Shown: positions 24,270-32,969, numbered from the stretch's first letter. The stretch: DNA of 43,922 bases from Bacteroidales bacterium UBA3709 (GCA_002372015.1 DFIA01000034.1:1-43922); one strand, 5' to 3'. Notes: generated by a model from the letters alone, not told the origin. A program made the numbers and translations.

Positions 24270-24398
24270 GTTCTTTGGGTTTGTTCGTGCGCCTACAGCA
24301 TGAGTGCTATGCGTGATGTGTTTAGCGGTTAGCTGTATGCAATTCTTTGGGTTTCTTTATGCAACCACGGCAGAAGCTATGTACTCTATCTTTTGCGA

Positions 24399-25919
24399 TT
24401 AGCGGTGTAAGATTCTGCGCTTTAGATTCTGTTTGATTTCTTTTGGCAGTAGGAACAGATATACAAAGCTGCCGAGTGTAATCAGATGCGCTAAACCTAC
24501 CAATATGGCTCTTAGCAGGGTTTCGGTTAGGTTGAAATGGATGAGTATTGCCGGCACACCGCACAAGACTACTATCAAAAGGTTTAACGCTAAGGTTGTT
24601 ACAATTCTCTTTACGGAAAATTGTGGTACAAGTTGTTTTAGTACAAATGAGGTGGCTAATAAGATAATAAAGCCCATTCCCAATGTTACCCAATATATAG
24701 AAAGTGGGCCTACTCCTAATTTTAAGACTATGTATGCCACAGGAAGGCTCATCAGATAGAGGCCACCATATACAATGCTGAATTTGCGAATTTTTCCGGT
24801 GGCCATAACTCCGGATACAACCGTATTTGTAACAAGGTTTATAAATCCAACAAGGAGTTGTATGCTACAAAAAGCTACAATAAAATCTATATCGCTTCTG
24901 CCGAGCCATAGTTGAGTGAGGTTTTTCATCTCTAATATAGCTGGCAGTGTAATTACTCCCATTATCAATGTAGAATATCTTACAGCAGTATAGATAGATT
25001 CATTCATATCTTCTGCTCTGTCTTTGGCATACAGTTTTACAATTTTAGGGTTAAATGCAGTTGATATGCTGTTAGCAAGCCCCATTATTAAGCCGTATAT
25101 GGTGGTGGCCAAGCCGCTCGCAGAGTTTAGTACTACACCAAAGAATATGTTAATCAAGAAATTATTTCCCTGTTGCCGTGCGGTTACAGACATGTTTCTG
25201 AAAACATTCCAGGCGCTGAATGAAAGCAGGGGCTTTATGTATTTTTTTTCGCTGCATAACCTGAGCTTGCATTCTTCAAAATTCAAACGGCAGAAGAGAT
25301 AGTATGCCAAAAGGGTAATAATATGAACGGCCACTATCAAGAAGGCGTATAGAATAAGCTTATCTACTTTCACTACCAACAGAATATAAACAGAACCGAG
25401 TTTTAGCAGTGAGTTCAGAATTTCTATATAGGCATATACGCCCATTCTTTCGTGTGCAATAATGGAAGCGTTGAACGGGGTTTGAATAAATGTAATTATC
25501 ATGCACGCTATGCTTGCCTGAAATGTCCAGAAAGCTGCATCCATTCTGCCTATCGGGATATTTAAAACATTGTAGAGAAACCATAGTCCTACAGTTTCTG
25601 AAACAACCAGAACGATTAGTGCAAATATAATTTGAGCAAAAAGGGCAGATGCGAATGTTTTGCGCAGGGTGTAGTAATCGCCTTTGCCGAGGTTGAAGAT
25701 GAGAAAACGGCTTATGGCATTGCTCATAGATGTGTTTAGGAAGGCTACTGCGGCTACAATTGATCCTACCACGCCATATATACCGTAATCTACAACTCCT
25801 AAGGTGTTTAAAACAATTCGTGTGGTATAGAGCCCCACAAACAGAATCAGCAACATACGCACTGCAAGCATTACAGCATTTTTGGCAACTCGTGCGTTGG
25901 AAGATATTTGTGGTTCCAT
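24399..25919 (-). CDS. Polysaccharide flippase of the MOP/Wzx superfamily
   Basis: 506 residues with about 14 hydrophobic segments across the whole length, the N-terminal VGLYTTRIVLNTLG and YGIYGVVGS motifs and the SNAISRF region typical of oligosaccharide flippases in Bacteroidota, then FNASIIAHERMG and NPKIVKLYA. It is expected to flip lipid-linked glycans across the inner membrane for O-antigen, capsule or another surface polymer. No glycosyltransferase genes are near it, so it is an isolated flippase rather than part of a cluster; this is unusual. It is transcribed away from hpf; a -7 box (TATTTTTG) lies at 25973-25966 with a poorly spaced -33. Confidence 0.9.
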   Translation of the reverse strand: MEPQISSNARVAKNAVMLAVRMLLILFVGLYTTRIVLNTLGVVDYGIYGVVGSIVAAVAFLNTSMSNAISRFLIFNLGKGDYYTLRKTFASALFAQIIFALIVLVVSETVGLWFLYNVLNIPIGRMDAAFWTFQASIACMIITFIQTPFNASIIAHERMGVYAYIEILNSLLKLGSVYILLVVKVDKLILYAFLIVAVHIITLLAYYLFCRLNFEECKLRLCSEKKYIKPLLSFSAWNVFRNMSVTARQQGNNFLINIFFGVVLNSASGLATTIYGLIMGLANSISTAFNPKIVKLYAKDRAEDMNESIYTAVRYSTLIMGVITLPAILEMKNLTQLWLGRSDIDFIVAFCSIQLLVGFINLVTNTVVSGVMATGKIRKFSIVYGGLYLMSLPVAYIVLKLGVGPLSIYWVTLGMGFIILLATSFVLKQLVPQFSVKRIVTTLALNLLIVVLCGVPAILIHFNLTETLLRAILVGLAHLITLGSFVYLFLLPKEIKQNLKRRILHR

Positions 25920-25998
25920 ACCAATAATCAGCGTATTTACAGGAAATCTACATTGAAAATCAGGGCAAAAATAATCCTTTTTGAACTAACAAAAAAAC

Positions 25999-26029
25999 TT
26001 TGTTTTTAGGCTTGTTTTTTGTATATTTA
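25999..26029 (+). promoter_or_regulatory. Promoter of hpf
   Basis: TTTG (25999-26002), exactly 19 bases, then TATATTTA (26022-26029), one base from the -7 consensus. Start of transcription near 26035 gives a leader of about 27 bases without a Shine-Dalgarno sequence. Confidence 0.6.
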
Positions 26030-26061
26030 CAATACAGTTTAACCAATAAAAAAATATGATT

Positions 26062-26355
26062 ATGGAAATTAGAATCCAATCAGTAAAGTTTGACGCAGAT
26101 GAAAAGCTTCTTGCTTTTGTAGAGAAAAAGGTTGAAAAGCTTGAGAAGTTCTTTGATGGTTTTATGGAGGCTGATATTACTTTGAGTTTGCTTCCTGATC
26201 AGTTAAACAAAGAGTGTAAGGTAAAACTGCAGGTTCCTGGCGATGATATTATAGTTGCCAGAAATGCCAAAAGCTTTGAGGATGCAGTTGTAGATTGTGT
26301 AGATGTACTCAAAGCTCAGCTGGTTAAACTAAAGGAAAAGAAGTTCGGCAGATAA
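26062..26355 (+). CDS. hpf: Ribosome hibernation-promoting factor, short form
   Basis: 97 residues. An ATG two codons earlier (26056) is in frame; MEIRIQSVKF is the usual start in the phylum. Short HPF/RaiA fold: an N-terminal beta-strand, a helix with KLLAFVEKKVEKLEKFF, a strand with VKLQVPGDDIIVAR and a second helix FEDAVVDCVDVLKAQL. It binds the 30S decoding area and silences or dimerises ribosomes in starvation. In related genomes, as I recall, rpsU, a Xer recombinase and hpf are neighbours; here hpf lies about 5.1 kb away with accessory genes between. It has its own promoter. Confidence 0.92.
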   Translation: MEIRIQSVKFDADEKLLAFVEKKVEKLEKFFDGFMEADITLSLLPDQLNKECKVKLQVPGDDIIVARNAKSFEDAVVDCVDVLKAQLVKLKEKKFGR

Positions 26356-26366
26356 GAGTAAACCTG

Positions 26367-27539
26367 TCAGAAGAACAGGTTTACGATAGCCTCAGAATCA
26401 ACACCTGCAAAGTAGGCGCTCACATCAAGGGTGCCTACTTTTTTATTGATGGCTTCTCGGGTATGAGGGGTACCTTCTATGGCGGCTATGAATTCTTCTG
26501 TTGGGCGTATGAAAAAATAGTCTCCTTTTATGCTGAGGTTTTTGATAAAGCCGTCTTTTACGTTGAAGAAAATCTCGATTAGTGCGGCAGAAAATTTTTT
26601 TATGTTGCTGAAATTATATTCAGGACTCTTGCCAAAATTCCAACTGTCTGTTTTGTAACGCTTGTGCTCAAGTTCTGCAATTGCTTGTTGCTGCTGTGCA
26701 GAAAAGTTGTATGGAGTTATATCGCTTGAATGTAGGCATATATATCGTCCTAAAAAATCTTTGAACCACTGAATATCTGCATATTCAGCCTGTGGCTCTG
26801 TCTGTGGTTCAACTCCGTGTTCTGTCTGTTGTTCAGCCTGTGGTTTAGCGCAATATACGTTTTGTGGTTTGGTAGTCTGCTTGGCGTGGAACTCGGTGCT
26901 CGGCTGCTCTTGTAGTCGTTGTCGTTCTCTAAGTGCTGTAGCTGCAATATCGTTTTGTAGTATGCCTTCTAATGTAAGGTGCTCTTTTATGTTGGTAACT
27001 CTTTTTACATTGCTTTTAACAGCCTTGCCTATAAATTTTTCAGGCCGCGATTTCAAGGCTTTTGAAAGGTTGGTTTTACTTACGTCAAACATAAGGGTTC
27101 CGTGCATAAGAACTCTGTTGTTATGAATACAGATAGCATTGCCGGAGAATTTTAATCCGTTGATTGTAAGGTCGTTTCTTCCTTGAAGTTGGGCCTCTAC
27201 ACCTATGCTGTGCAGGGCTTTAAGTATGGGCAATGTAAAGCGGCTAAACATTGTTGCGGTATCTGCAACAGCATTCATATTTTGTATAAAGGTAAAGTTT
27301 AGGTTACCTAAATCGTGAAATACAGCTCCACCGCCGGTTAGCCTTCTTACTACGGGAATATGGTGCAGAGTGGTGTATTCTGTATTTATTTCGGCAATGG
27401 TATTTTGATACTTTCCTACAATTATAGAGGGGGCATTTATCCAGAGCCGGAACACATCTTCTGTTATACTTTTCAGAAGGAATTCTTCTTCTGCAAGATT
27501 GAAATATGGGTTTGTGCTTGTGTCTGAAATATAAATCAT
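26367..27539 (-). CDS. lplA: Lipoate-protein ligase A with a low-complexity insertion
   Basis: 390 residues from the start chosen here. The frame is open 22 codons further into the PAP2 gene, but MIYISDTSTNPYFNLAEEEF is the canonical LplA start. The catalytic domain has RRLTGGGAVFHDLGNLNF near 65-83 and Lys130 (LKFSGNA). At about 195-255 it carries an extra 60-residue Gln/Glu/Pro/Thr-rich stretch (AEQQTEHGVEPQTEPQAE) built from short DNA repeats, placed between the catalytic and accessory domains, so catalysis should survive. It attaches lipoate to dehydrogenase-complex or glycine cleavage proteins. It lies 31 bases downstream of the PAP2 gene. Confidence 0.9.
   Translation of the reverse strand: MIYISDTSTNPYFNLAEEEFLLKSITEDVFRLWINAPSIIVGKYQNTIAEINTEYTTLHHIPVVRRLTGGGAVFHDLGNLNFTFIQNMNAVADTATMFSRFTLPILKALHSIGVEAQLQGRNDLTINGLKFSGNAICIHNNRVLMHGTLMFDVSKTNLSKALKSRPEKFIGKAVKSNVKRVTNIKEHLTLEGILQNDIAATALRERQRLQEQPSTEFHAKQTTKPQNVYCAKPQAEQQTEHGVEPQTEPQAEYADIQWFKDFLGRYICLHSSDITPYNFSAQQQQAIAELEHKRYKTDSWNFGKSPEYNFSNIKKFSAALIEIFFNVKDGFIKNLSIKGDYFFIRPTEEFIAAIEGTPHTREAINKKVGTLDVSAYFAGVDSEAIVNLFF
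26780..26870 (-). repeat. Short tandem-like repeats inside lplA
   Basis: Words of the form CTGTCTGTKGTTCA and CAGCCTGTGGYT recur several times on the plus strand between about 26780 and 26870. They encode the repeated PQ[AT]E, QTE and EPQ peptides of the insertion. Confidence 0.5.
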
Positions 27540-27570
27540 TGCCAGAAACAAAAATCGTGGTGGTGTTATT

Positions 27571-28191
27571 TTATCGAATCTCTCTAATAGCTCTGCGATA
27601 TGCAAGTATGTTTATTACCGAGGCAGAGATTCTGTAGAAGATGTAGCCTGTTATAATTCCGAGTAGGGCACCGCATAGCACATCTCCCAAAAAGTGTCGG
27701 GCAAGATAAACTCTGCTGTAGCAGACTGCTGTGGCCAGCAGGAAAATAAAGAAACTGAACCACTTTCTTCTGATAAATAAACTTATGGCCGTAGCAAAAG
27801 CAAAGAAGTTGAATGCGTGGTTAGATACAAAACTCCATGCCCCTCCCTTTCCATCTGGTGTGCGTACAAGATCCCAAGTGTAGAAATCATATCCTGGCCT
27901 AAGGCGGTGAAAATAAGGCTTTATAACATCGTGTCCAACTATGTCTGCAAATGCAAAAGCGGCAAGGCAGCACAGCAAAATAATGCTAACAATTTTCCAA
28001 GAGTTATAGTATTCTCTGTTTCTTATGGCGAATCTCTTTCGGCCTATTATGTACAACACGATTAGGGCATATAGCGGTATCATAGCATATTTGTTGGAAA
28101 GGAAGAGCATTATGCTATCCCAGAATGGGGAGTGCCAACTATTTATGGCTACCGAAACTGTTCTGTCTAAATTCAGGAGACCTTCTATCAT
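27571..28191 (-). CDS. PAP2-family membrane phosphatase
   Basis: 206 residues with five or six membrane helices. The three phosphatase signatures are seen: KPYFHRLRP (motif 1), SNHAFNFF (motif 2, SNH instead of PSGH) and SRVYLARHFLGD (motif 3, with the catalytic His and Asp). Such enzymes remove phosphate from lipid phosphates at the outer face of the inner membrane; undecaprenyl diphosphate recycling or phosphatidate/PGP dephosphorylation are the main options, and I cannot choose. It is followed by lplA after a 31-base gap. The 102-base gap upstream contains a repeated 18-base word (28198 and 28271) of unknown meaning. Confidence 0.87.
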   Translation of the reverse strand: MIEGLLNLDRTVSVAINSWHSPFWDSIMLFLSNKYAMIPLYALIVLYIIGRKRFAIRNREYYNSWKIVSIILLCCLAAFAFADIVGHDVIKPYFHRLRPGYDFYTWDLVRTPDGKGGAWSFVSNHAFNFFAFATAISLFIRRKWFSFFIFLLATAVCYSRVYLARHFLGDVLCGALLGIITGYIFYRISASVINILAYRRAIREIR

Positions 28192-28293
28192 TACTCAGTT
28201 GGTTAAGTGATTGTACAGGGCTATTGATAATACTTTGCTTATAATGTTTTTTTGATCTTGCTTTTGCCTTGTTAGTTAAGTAATTGTAAAGAA

Positions 28294-29292
28294 TTACTTG
28301 TGTAATGTTTCCCAAATTAAGTCTTTAAGCTCTTTTATGCCTTCTCCGGTAACAGACGAAATAAATACATACGGAATCTTTTTTGGCACTTTTCTTTTCA
28401 ACGATGCGATAAGATCTTTGTCTGCCCCAAGAAGATCGCACTTTGTGATGGCGAGTATTCTCTGCTTGTCTAACAGTTCGGGGTTATACATCTTTAACTC
28501 TTTGAGGAGTATGTTGTACTCATGTGCAATCTCTAAGTTTTCAGCCGAAACTAAAAACAGCAGTATGGAGTTTCTTTCTATGTGGCGCAGGAATCTGTGC
28601 CCCAATCCTCTGCCTTGATGAGCTCCTTCTATTATGCCAGGAATATCTGCCATTACAAAAGACATATCGTCGTAATAGCGTACAATTCCGATACTTGGTT
28701 CTAATGTGGTAAAGGCGTAGTCTGCAATTTTAGGGTGGGCGGCAGATACGGTAGAAAGCAGGGTGGATTTGCCTGCATTAGGGAAACCTACCAAGCCTAC
28801 ATCTGCCAATACTTTCATTTCCAGTATAAACCATCCGGCACTACCAAGCTCTCCTTCTTGTGCAAATCTTGGCGTTTGGCGAGTTGCGGTTTTGAAGAAA
28901 GCATTGCCTTTGCCGCCTCTGCCTCCTTTCAGTAGGGTGCAAGTTTGTCCGTGTTCGGTTACTTCTCCTATTATCTCTCCTGTTTCTGCATTCTTGGCAA
29001 CTGTTCCTAATGGTACTTTTAGTATAACGTCTTTTGCATCGGCTCCAGTACAGAGATTGCCGCTGCCGTTTACCCCATTTTCTGCCGATATGTGTTTGCG
29101 ATATTTCAGACTTATGAGAGTCCACATCTGGCTGTCGCCCTGCATTATAATGCTGCCTCCTTTACCGCCGTCGCCTCCATCAGGCCCGCCTTTGTCTATA
29201 AATTTTTCTCTGTGCAGATGCATTGAGCCATTGCCCCCGTTGCCGGAGGTGAGGTGTAGTTTAACATAATCTACAAAGTCTGTGTTTGGCAT
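28294..29292 (-). CDS. obgE: Obg/CgtA ribosome-associated GTPase
   Basis: 332 residues. A glycine-rich Obg fold (1-160; repeated GGxGG, including KGGPDGGDGGKGGS) precedes the G domain: GFPNAGKST (P-loop, about 167), DIPGIIEGAHQGRGLG (switch II) and TKCD. There is no long C-terminal domain, as is normal in this phylum. It assists 50S assembly and stress signalling. It is the last gene of hpt-adk-obg, starting 22 bases after adk. This gene order is common in Bacteroidales. Confidence 0.95.
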   Translation of the reverse strand: MPNTDFVDYVKLHLTSGNGGNGSMHLHREKFIDKGGPDGGDGGKGGSIIMQGDSQMWTLISLKYRKHISAENGVNGSGNLCTGADAKDVILKVPLGTVAKNAETGEIIGEVTEHGQTCTLLKGGRGGKGNAFFKTATRQTPRFAQEGELGSAGWFILEMKVLADVGLVGFPNAGKSTLLSTVSAAHPKIADYAFTTLEPSIGIVRYYDDMSFVMADIPGIIEGAHQGRGLGHRFLRHIERNSILLFLVSAENLEIAHEYNILLKELKMYNPELLDKQRILAITKCDLLGADKDLIASLKRKVPKKIPYVFISSVTGEGIKELKDLIWETLHK

Positions 29293-29314
29293 AATGCTGT
29301 GATATTTCGGTTAG

Positions 29315-29881
29315 TTACTCAAGCTCTTTGCAGATACACGCAAACACATCTTCTATGCTTTGTTCTCCTTGAATCTCAAAGTAGTTGCCTTTGTTCTTGT
29401 AATAGTCTATAAGTGGCTCTGTTTTCTTATGATAGGCTTCTATCCTATTCAAAATTATGGCAGAGTTGGCATCGTCTTTTCTGTCTTCGAGTTTGGCGCG
29501 TAATGAAATTCTCTCAAATATGGTGGAGTCTTTAATAATTAGGGAAAGAACTTTGTTCACCTGCTCGCCTTTTTGCTTGAGCATTTCATCGAGTTTCTCT
29601 GCCTGGGCAATGGTACGCGGGAACCCGTCTAATAGAAAACCATCCACTTCTTTGTGCTGCTCAAAGGTATGCCGGATCATGTCGATAACCATCTCATCTG
29701 GAACAAGATGTCCATCTTCTATAATGTGCTTGGCTACCATCCCAAGCTCGGTGCCATCTGCAATTTCCTTTCTGAGCAACTCTCCTGTGGAAATGTGCAT
29801 AAGATTGAAATTCTCTGCTATTAACTTAGCCTGTGTCCCCTTGCCTGCACCTGGGGGGCCAAACAGAATATAGTATTTCAT
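29315..29881 (-). CDS. adk: Adenylate kinase (short-LID form)
   Basis: 188 residues. P-loop GPPGAGKGTQ at 8-17; AMP-binding STGELLR at 31-37 and GFPRT at 86-90. The lid is the short form, running only from Arg124 to about Asn139 (RKDDAN), without a zinc site, so the enzyme is shorter than the 214-residue long form. It converts ATP plus AMP to two ADP in the cytoplasm. It is placed between hpt and obg with 8- and 22-base gaps, clearly one operon. Confidence 0.95.
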   Translation of the reverse strand: MKYYILFGPPGAGKGTQAKLIAENFNLMHISTGELLRKEIADGTELGMVAKHIIEDGHLVPDEMVIDMIRHTFEQHKEVDGFLLDGFPRTIAQAEKLDEMLKQKGEQVNKVLSLIIKDSTIFERISLRAKLEDRKDDANSAIILNRIEAYHKKTEPLIDYYKNKGNYFEIQGEQSIEDVFACICKELE

Positions 29882-29889
29882 GCTATGTT

Positions 29890-30465
29890 TTATAAAATGT
29901 TTATATTCTTGCGTTTACTGGTTTCTTCCTCGTCTAAAACGTATATGTCTTTGTATTGCCTGCCAAGTTGGTCGTAGTCTAAACCGTAGCCTACTATAAA
30001 GTCGTTTGGTATTTCAAGGGCAGGATAGTCTATTTTTATGGTGCCTGTGTAGTGCCCCGGTTTTAACAGAAGCGAGCAGTATTTTATTTCTCTGGCACCG
30101 GAGTCGCGGAGGATAGTGTCTAACTCTTGTACAGTGGCTCCGGTATCTACAATGTCTTCAACAACAATAACACTACGGCCTTTAACACTTTTTGTAAGCC
30201 CAAGCATCTGTTTTACTTCTCCTTTTGAGGAGGTGCCTTCGTAGGAAGCAAGGCGAATGAAACACATTTCGCATTCAAAGTCTATGCGTTTCATCAGATC
30301 TCCAAAAAACATAAAGGAACCTGTTAATACTCCGAGAAATAGCGGAGTATCTACATCTTTCATGTCTTGATTTATTTTTTGCGCCACATTATCTACTGCT
30401 TCTTGTATCTGACTGTATGTCATATACAGCCGGAAGCTTTTATCGTAAAGTTGAATGTTTTTCAT
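29890..30465 (-). CDS. hpt: Hypoxanthine phosphoribosyltransferase
   Basis: 191 residues from the chosen start. The frame is open 26 codons further, but those extend across the promoter and into purE's control region. The PRPP-binding motif VIVVEDIVDTGAT is present, with the flanking GVLTGSF and a C-terminal VGYGLDYDQLGR purine-binding segment. It salvages hypoxanthine and guanine with PRPP. First gene of hpt-adk-obg. It is divergent from purE; a shared 18-bp palindrome at 30490-30507 contains both -7 boxes, so purine salvage and purine synthesis share one control point. Confidence 0.93.
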   Translation of the reverse strand: MKNIQLYDKSFRLYMTYSQIQEAVDNVAQKINQDMKDVDTPLFLGVLTGSFMFFGDLMKRIDFECEMCFIRLASYEGTSSKGEVKQMLGLTKSVKGRSVIVVEDIVDTGATVQELDTILRDSGAREIKYCSLLLKPGHYTGTIKIDYPALEIPNDFIVGYGLDYDQLGRQYKDIYVLDEEETSKRKNINIL

Positions 30466-30489
30466 TGCCTGTAGTATTGTATCAACCAC

Positions 30490-30507
30490 CAAATTTAGGT
30501 AAATTTG
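30490..30507. promoter_or_regulatory. Head-to-head -7 elements of hpt and purE forming one palindrome
   Basis: CAAATTTA (30490-30497) is the -7 box TAAATTTG on the minus strand for hpt; TAAATTTG (30500-30507) is the -7 box on the plus strand for purE. They are separated by two bases, so RNA polymerase bound to one would block the other. For purE, TTG lies 21 bases upstream (30476-30478); for hpt no well-spaced -33 element is seen. Confidence 0.55.
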
Positions 30508-30543
30508 CCCAAAAGTAACCGAACTGTAAATAAATACTCTCAA

Positions 30544-31059
30544 ATGAAACCTATAGTTAGTATAATAATGGGCAGCACTTCAGATTTGAAGGTTATGGAG
30601 GCGGCTGCTGTTTTTCTGAATGAGATGCAAATACCTTTTGAAATCAATGCTCTTTCTGCTCATCGTACACCTGAGCAGGTAGCAGACTTTGCGGCTGGTG
30701 CTTGTGAGAGAGGCATACGTGTTATAATAGCCGGAGCCGGTGGAGCTGCACATCTTCCGGGGGTAATAGCGGCATCTACAACGCTTCCTGTAATAGGCGT
30801 GCCTATAAATTCTTCAAACTCTATACAGGGAATAGATTCTGTGTTATCTATATTGCAGATGCCTTCTGGAATACCTGTGGCTACTATGGCTGTGGATGGA
30901 GCTAAGAATGCTGCCATTTTTGCGGCGCAGATTTTATCCCTGTCGGATGCTACTATAAGGGAGAAATTTGGCAAGTTTAAGGCAGAGTTGGCAGAAAAAA
31001 TTACAAAGGCAAATGCTGAGCTTAGTGCTATTAAATTCAAATATAAGGTAGATAAATAG
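30544..31059 (+). CDS. purE: N5-carboxyaminoimidazole ribonucleotide mutase
   Basis: 171 residues from the chosen start; the frame is open 13 codons further but those residues overlap the promoter. Class I PurE signatures: IIMGSTSDLKVM, ALSAHRTPE and GAGGAAHLPG, plus PINSSNSIQGIDSVLSI. It moves a carboxyl group in de novo purine synthesis (N5-CAIR to CAIR) in the cytoplasm. The partner PurK is not in the window. A hairpin terminator follows at 31111-31142. Confidence 0.94.
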   Translation: MKPIVSIIMGSTSDLKVMEAAAVFLNEMQIPFEINALSAHRTPEQVADFAAGACERGIRVIIAGAGGAAHLPGVIAASTTLPVIGVPINSSNSIQGIDSVLSILQMPSGIPVATMAVDGAKNAAIFAAQILSLSDATIREKFGKFKAELAEKITKANAELSAIKFKYKVDK

Positions 31060-31110
31060 GCTCCTTGTCCGCCTTTGTCCGCACTGCATAAGGGTCAATT
31101 TTATCGTATG

Positions 31111-31142
31111 GCATCCCGTCTTGGATACGGGGTGCTATTTTT
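31111..31142 (+). terminator. Intrinsic terminator after purE
   Basis: GCATCCCGT (31111-31119) pairs with ACGGGGTGC (31127-31135), nine pairs with one T-G, followed by TATTTTTG. It lies 51 bases after the purE stop. Confidence 0.75.
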
Positions 31143-31175
31143 GTTTCTATGTGGGATTGTATAAACAAGCTTAGT

Positions 31176-32969
31176 ATGTGTGAGCGGTATGTGGGTGGCA
31201 GTGTGGTTAAAGGGCTATTATTGTTTTTATGTGTTTTAGGGCTGAGTAACGGAGCCTTGTTAGCGCAGCAACCGGAGGAGGAAATAGAGCGGATATATGA
31301 TGCTGTTTCAATAGCAGACGAGGAGGGCACAGATACTTATGGAGAAGAAATTGTTGCTCATCTGCAACGGCTAAGAAGAAAGCCTTTGAACATAAATTCG
31401 GCTTCCAGAGAAGCGCTTTTGTCTATTATGTTGCTTACTGATTTTCAGGTGGAATCTATTTTGTCTGCAGTTGCAAACAGCGGGGCTATCCTGTCTTATG
31501 CGGAGTTATCGCTACTTTACGGATTCAACGAAAAAATAGTGGAGCGCTTAAAACCATATATTGTTCTCGGTGAGGCCGGGAGCAAATCTCATGGCTTTAT
31601 CAAAGACCAGAATACAACATTGTATGGCAAATATCAGAGAACTCTGCCCAATGAATCTGAGCAATACATTATGCGTGCAAGGTTTTCTTATCGCGAAAAA
31701 TTATTGCTTTCTGCAATATATAAGGCATCTTCTTCCAAGACGTATGCGCAAAAGTTATCTACAATAGGGTTGTCTTATTCCGATATAAATTTGGGCAAAG
31801 TACGCATAGACAAGTTGGTGGCGGGAGATTTTTATGCTCGTATGGGGCAGGGGCTATGTGCGTGGAATGGCTTCTCATACTCTTTTAATTCAGAAACCTA
31901 CGGTTATGTAAAAAATGCAGAAACAATATCGGTATATACCAGTTCAGATACCTCAAAAATACTGCGAGGCATTGCGGGCACCTTATCTGCCGGCAAGTTT
32001 GCTCTGAGTTGCGGTTATTCCGTAAAAGATAAAATTTCGGTTGCGAGGCTTACATATATGGCTAAAAGAAGCCGCTATGGAATTTCTTATAGCGGGGTAG
32101 GAAATCTAAGTAATGTTTTTTCTCTCGATGTTCTCTTTACCGGCAGGAGTTTCATAGGTTTTGCAGAGGTTGCAAGGAGTTTGGTTCGGGCAGAAGAAGG
32201 TGCTGTAAAAGAAGGCTTTGCCGTGCTTTCAGGTCTATCTAAAGAATTTAGTAACTATTCTTTGCACCTGCTGCTGCGCTCTTATCAGAAAGATTTTTAT
32301 TCTCCAATGGGAGGGGCCTATTCTTCTATCAGCCGCATAGAAAATCAACTGGGAGTTTCTTTAAGAATGAGCGGGCCGATATATGGCAGAACGGGCTTTG
32401 TAGTGGGTGCGGATTATACACTCTATCCTGCTCCCCGATACCGCATTAAAGACCCTTCGTGTTCTACAAAGGCTTACATTAAGTTTACGCTCAACGATTC
32501 GTCTTTTGGAATTCCGGCACGTAACTACCTTTGGATTAAGGGCTCTGTTAAATATAACCTGCAGTATTCTTCTTCTGTTGTAAAAGAGCTCAGCTATGAT
32601 TTTAAGCTGGGAGGCACTTTATCTTTGAGTAATTCTATGGCGTTGGTTACGAGGGCAGAATTAAATGTAACCGAAGCTGATAGAATAGGTAAAGCTCTGT
32701 CTGTTAGCCTAAAAGGTGATATGTTAAAAGGGGGCTTGGTAGCTTCTGTGGGTGTGATTTATTATGATGCCCAAAGCTGGAAATCCAGAATCTATTTTCC
32801 TCAATCTGATTTGCCTTATTCTTTTACATCTACATTATTGTATGGCAGGGGGATAGATGGATGGGGGCAAATAAAGATGAGGCTCAGTCGTGGTCTGAGC
32901 CTCTATCTTAAATATCAGCACAACAGAGGTAAAAATATGATAAAAGGAGCTCTGATAGCAGATTTATAA
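31176..32969 (+). CDS. Helix-hairpin-helix protein with predicted outer membrane beta-barrel
   Basis: 597 residues from the ATG at 31176; an ATG nine codons earlier is also in frame. Signal peptide with VVKGLLLFLCVLGLSNG, cleavage near ALLA-QQ. Residues about 35-125 hold ComEA-like helix-hairpin-helix units (LRRKPLNINSASREALLS and LSYAELSLLYGF). From about residue 140 a long alternating beta-strand pattern ends in a typical outer-membrane-like segment (LSLYLKYQHNRG). Such helix-hairpin-helix/barrel proteins recur in Bacteroidota and have no proven role; a link to DNA uptake is only a suggestion. Its stop overlaps the last 6 bases of the convergent aldo/keto reductase gene. Confidence 0.78.
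   Translation: MCERYVGGSVVKGLLLFLCVLGLSNGALLAQQPEEEIERIYDAVSIADEEGTDTYGEEIVAHLQRLRRKPLNINSASREALLSIMLLTDFQVESILSAVANSGAILSYAELSLLYGFNEKIVERLKPYIVLGEAGSKSHGFIKDQNTTLYGKYQRTLPNESEQYIMRARFSYREKLLLSAIYKASSSKTYAQKLSTIGLSYSDINLGKVRIDKLVAGDFYARMGQGLCAWNGFSYSFNSETYGYVKNAETISVYTSSDTSKILRGIAGTLSAGKFALSCGYSVKDKISVARLTYMAKRSRYGISYSGVGNLSNVFSLDVLFTGRSFIGFAEVARSLVRAEEGAVKEGFAVLSGLSKEFSNYSLHLLLRSYQKDFYSPMGGAYSSISRIENQLGVSLRMSGPIYGRTGFVVGADYTLYPAPRYRIKDPSCSTKAYIKFTLNDSSFGIPARNYLWIKGSVKYNLQYSSSVVKELSYDFKLGGTLSLSNSMALVTRAELNVTEADRIGKALSVSLKGDMLKGGLVASVGVIYYDAQSWKSRIYFPQSDLPYSFTSTLLYGRGIDGWGQIKMRLSRGLSLYLKYQHNRGKNMIKGALIADL

Noticed and set aside
24285..24398. Possible gene remnant after the flippase
   Set aside because: The apparent frame is only the out-of-frame tail of the flippase region, with no recognisable protein words.
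28198..28288. Repeated 18-base word GTTRGTTAAGTRATTGTA in the obg-PAP2 gap
   Set aside because: Only two imperfect copies in AT-rich DNA; no promoter or hairpin link, so I did not list it as a feature of its own.
28763..29269. Plus-strand frame of 168 codons opposite obg
   Set aside because: It is a proline-rich shadow of the glycine-rich Obg domain.
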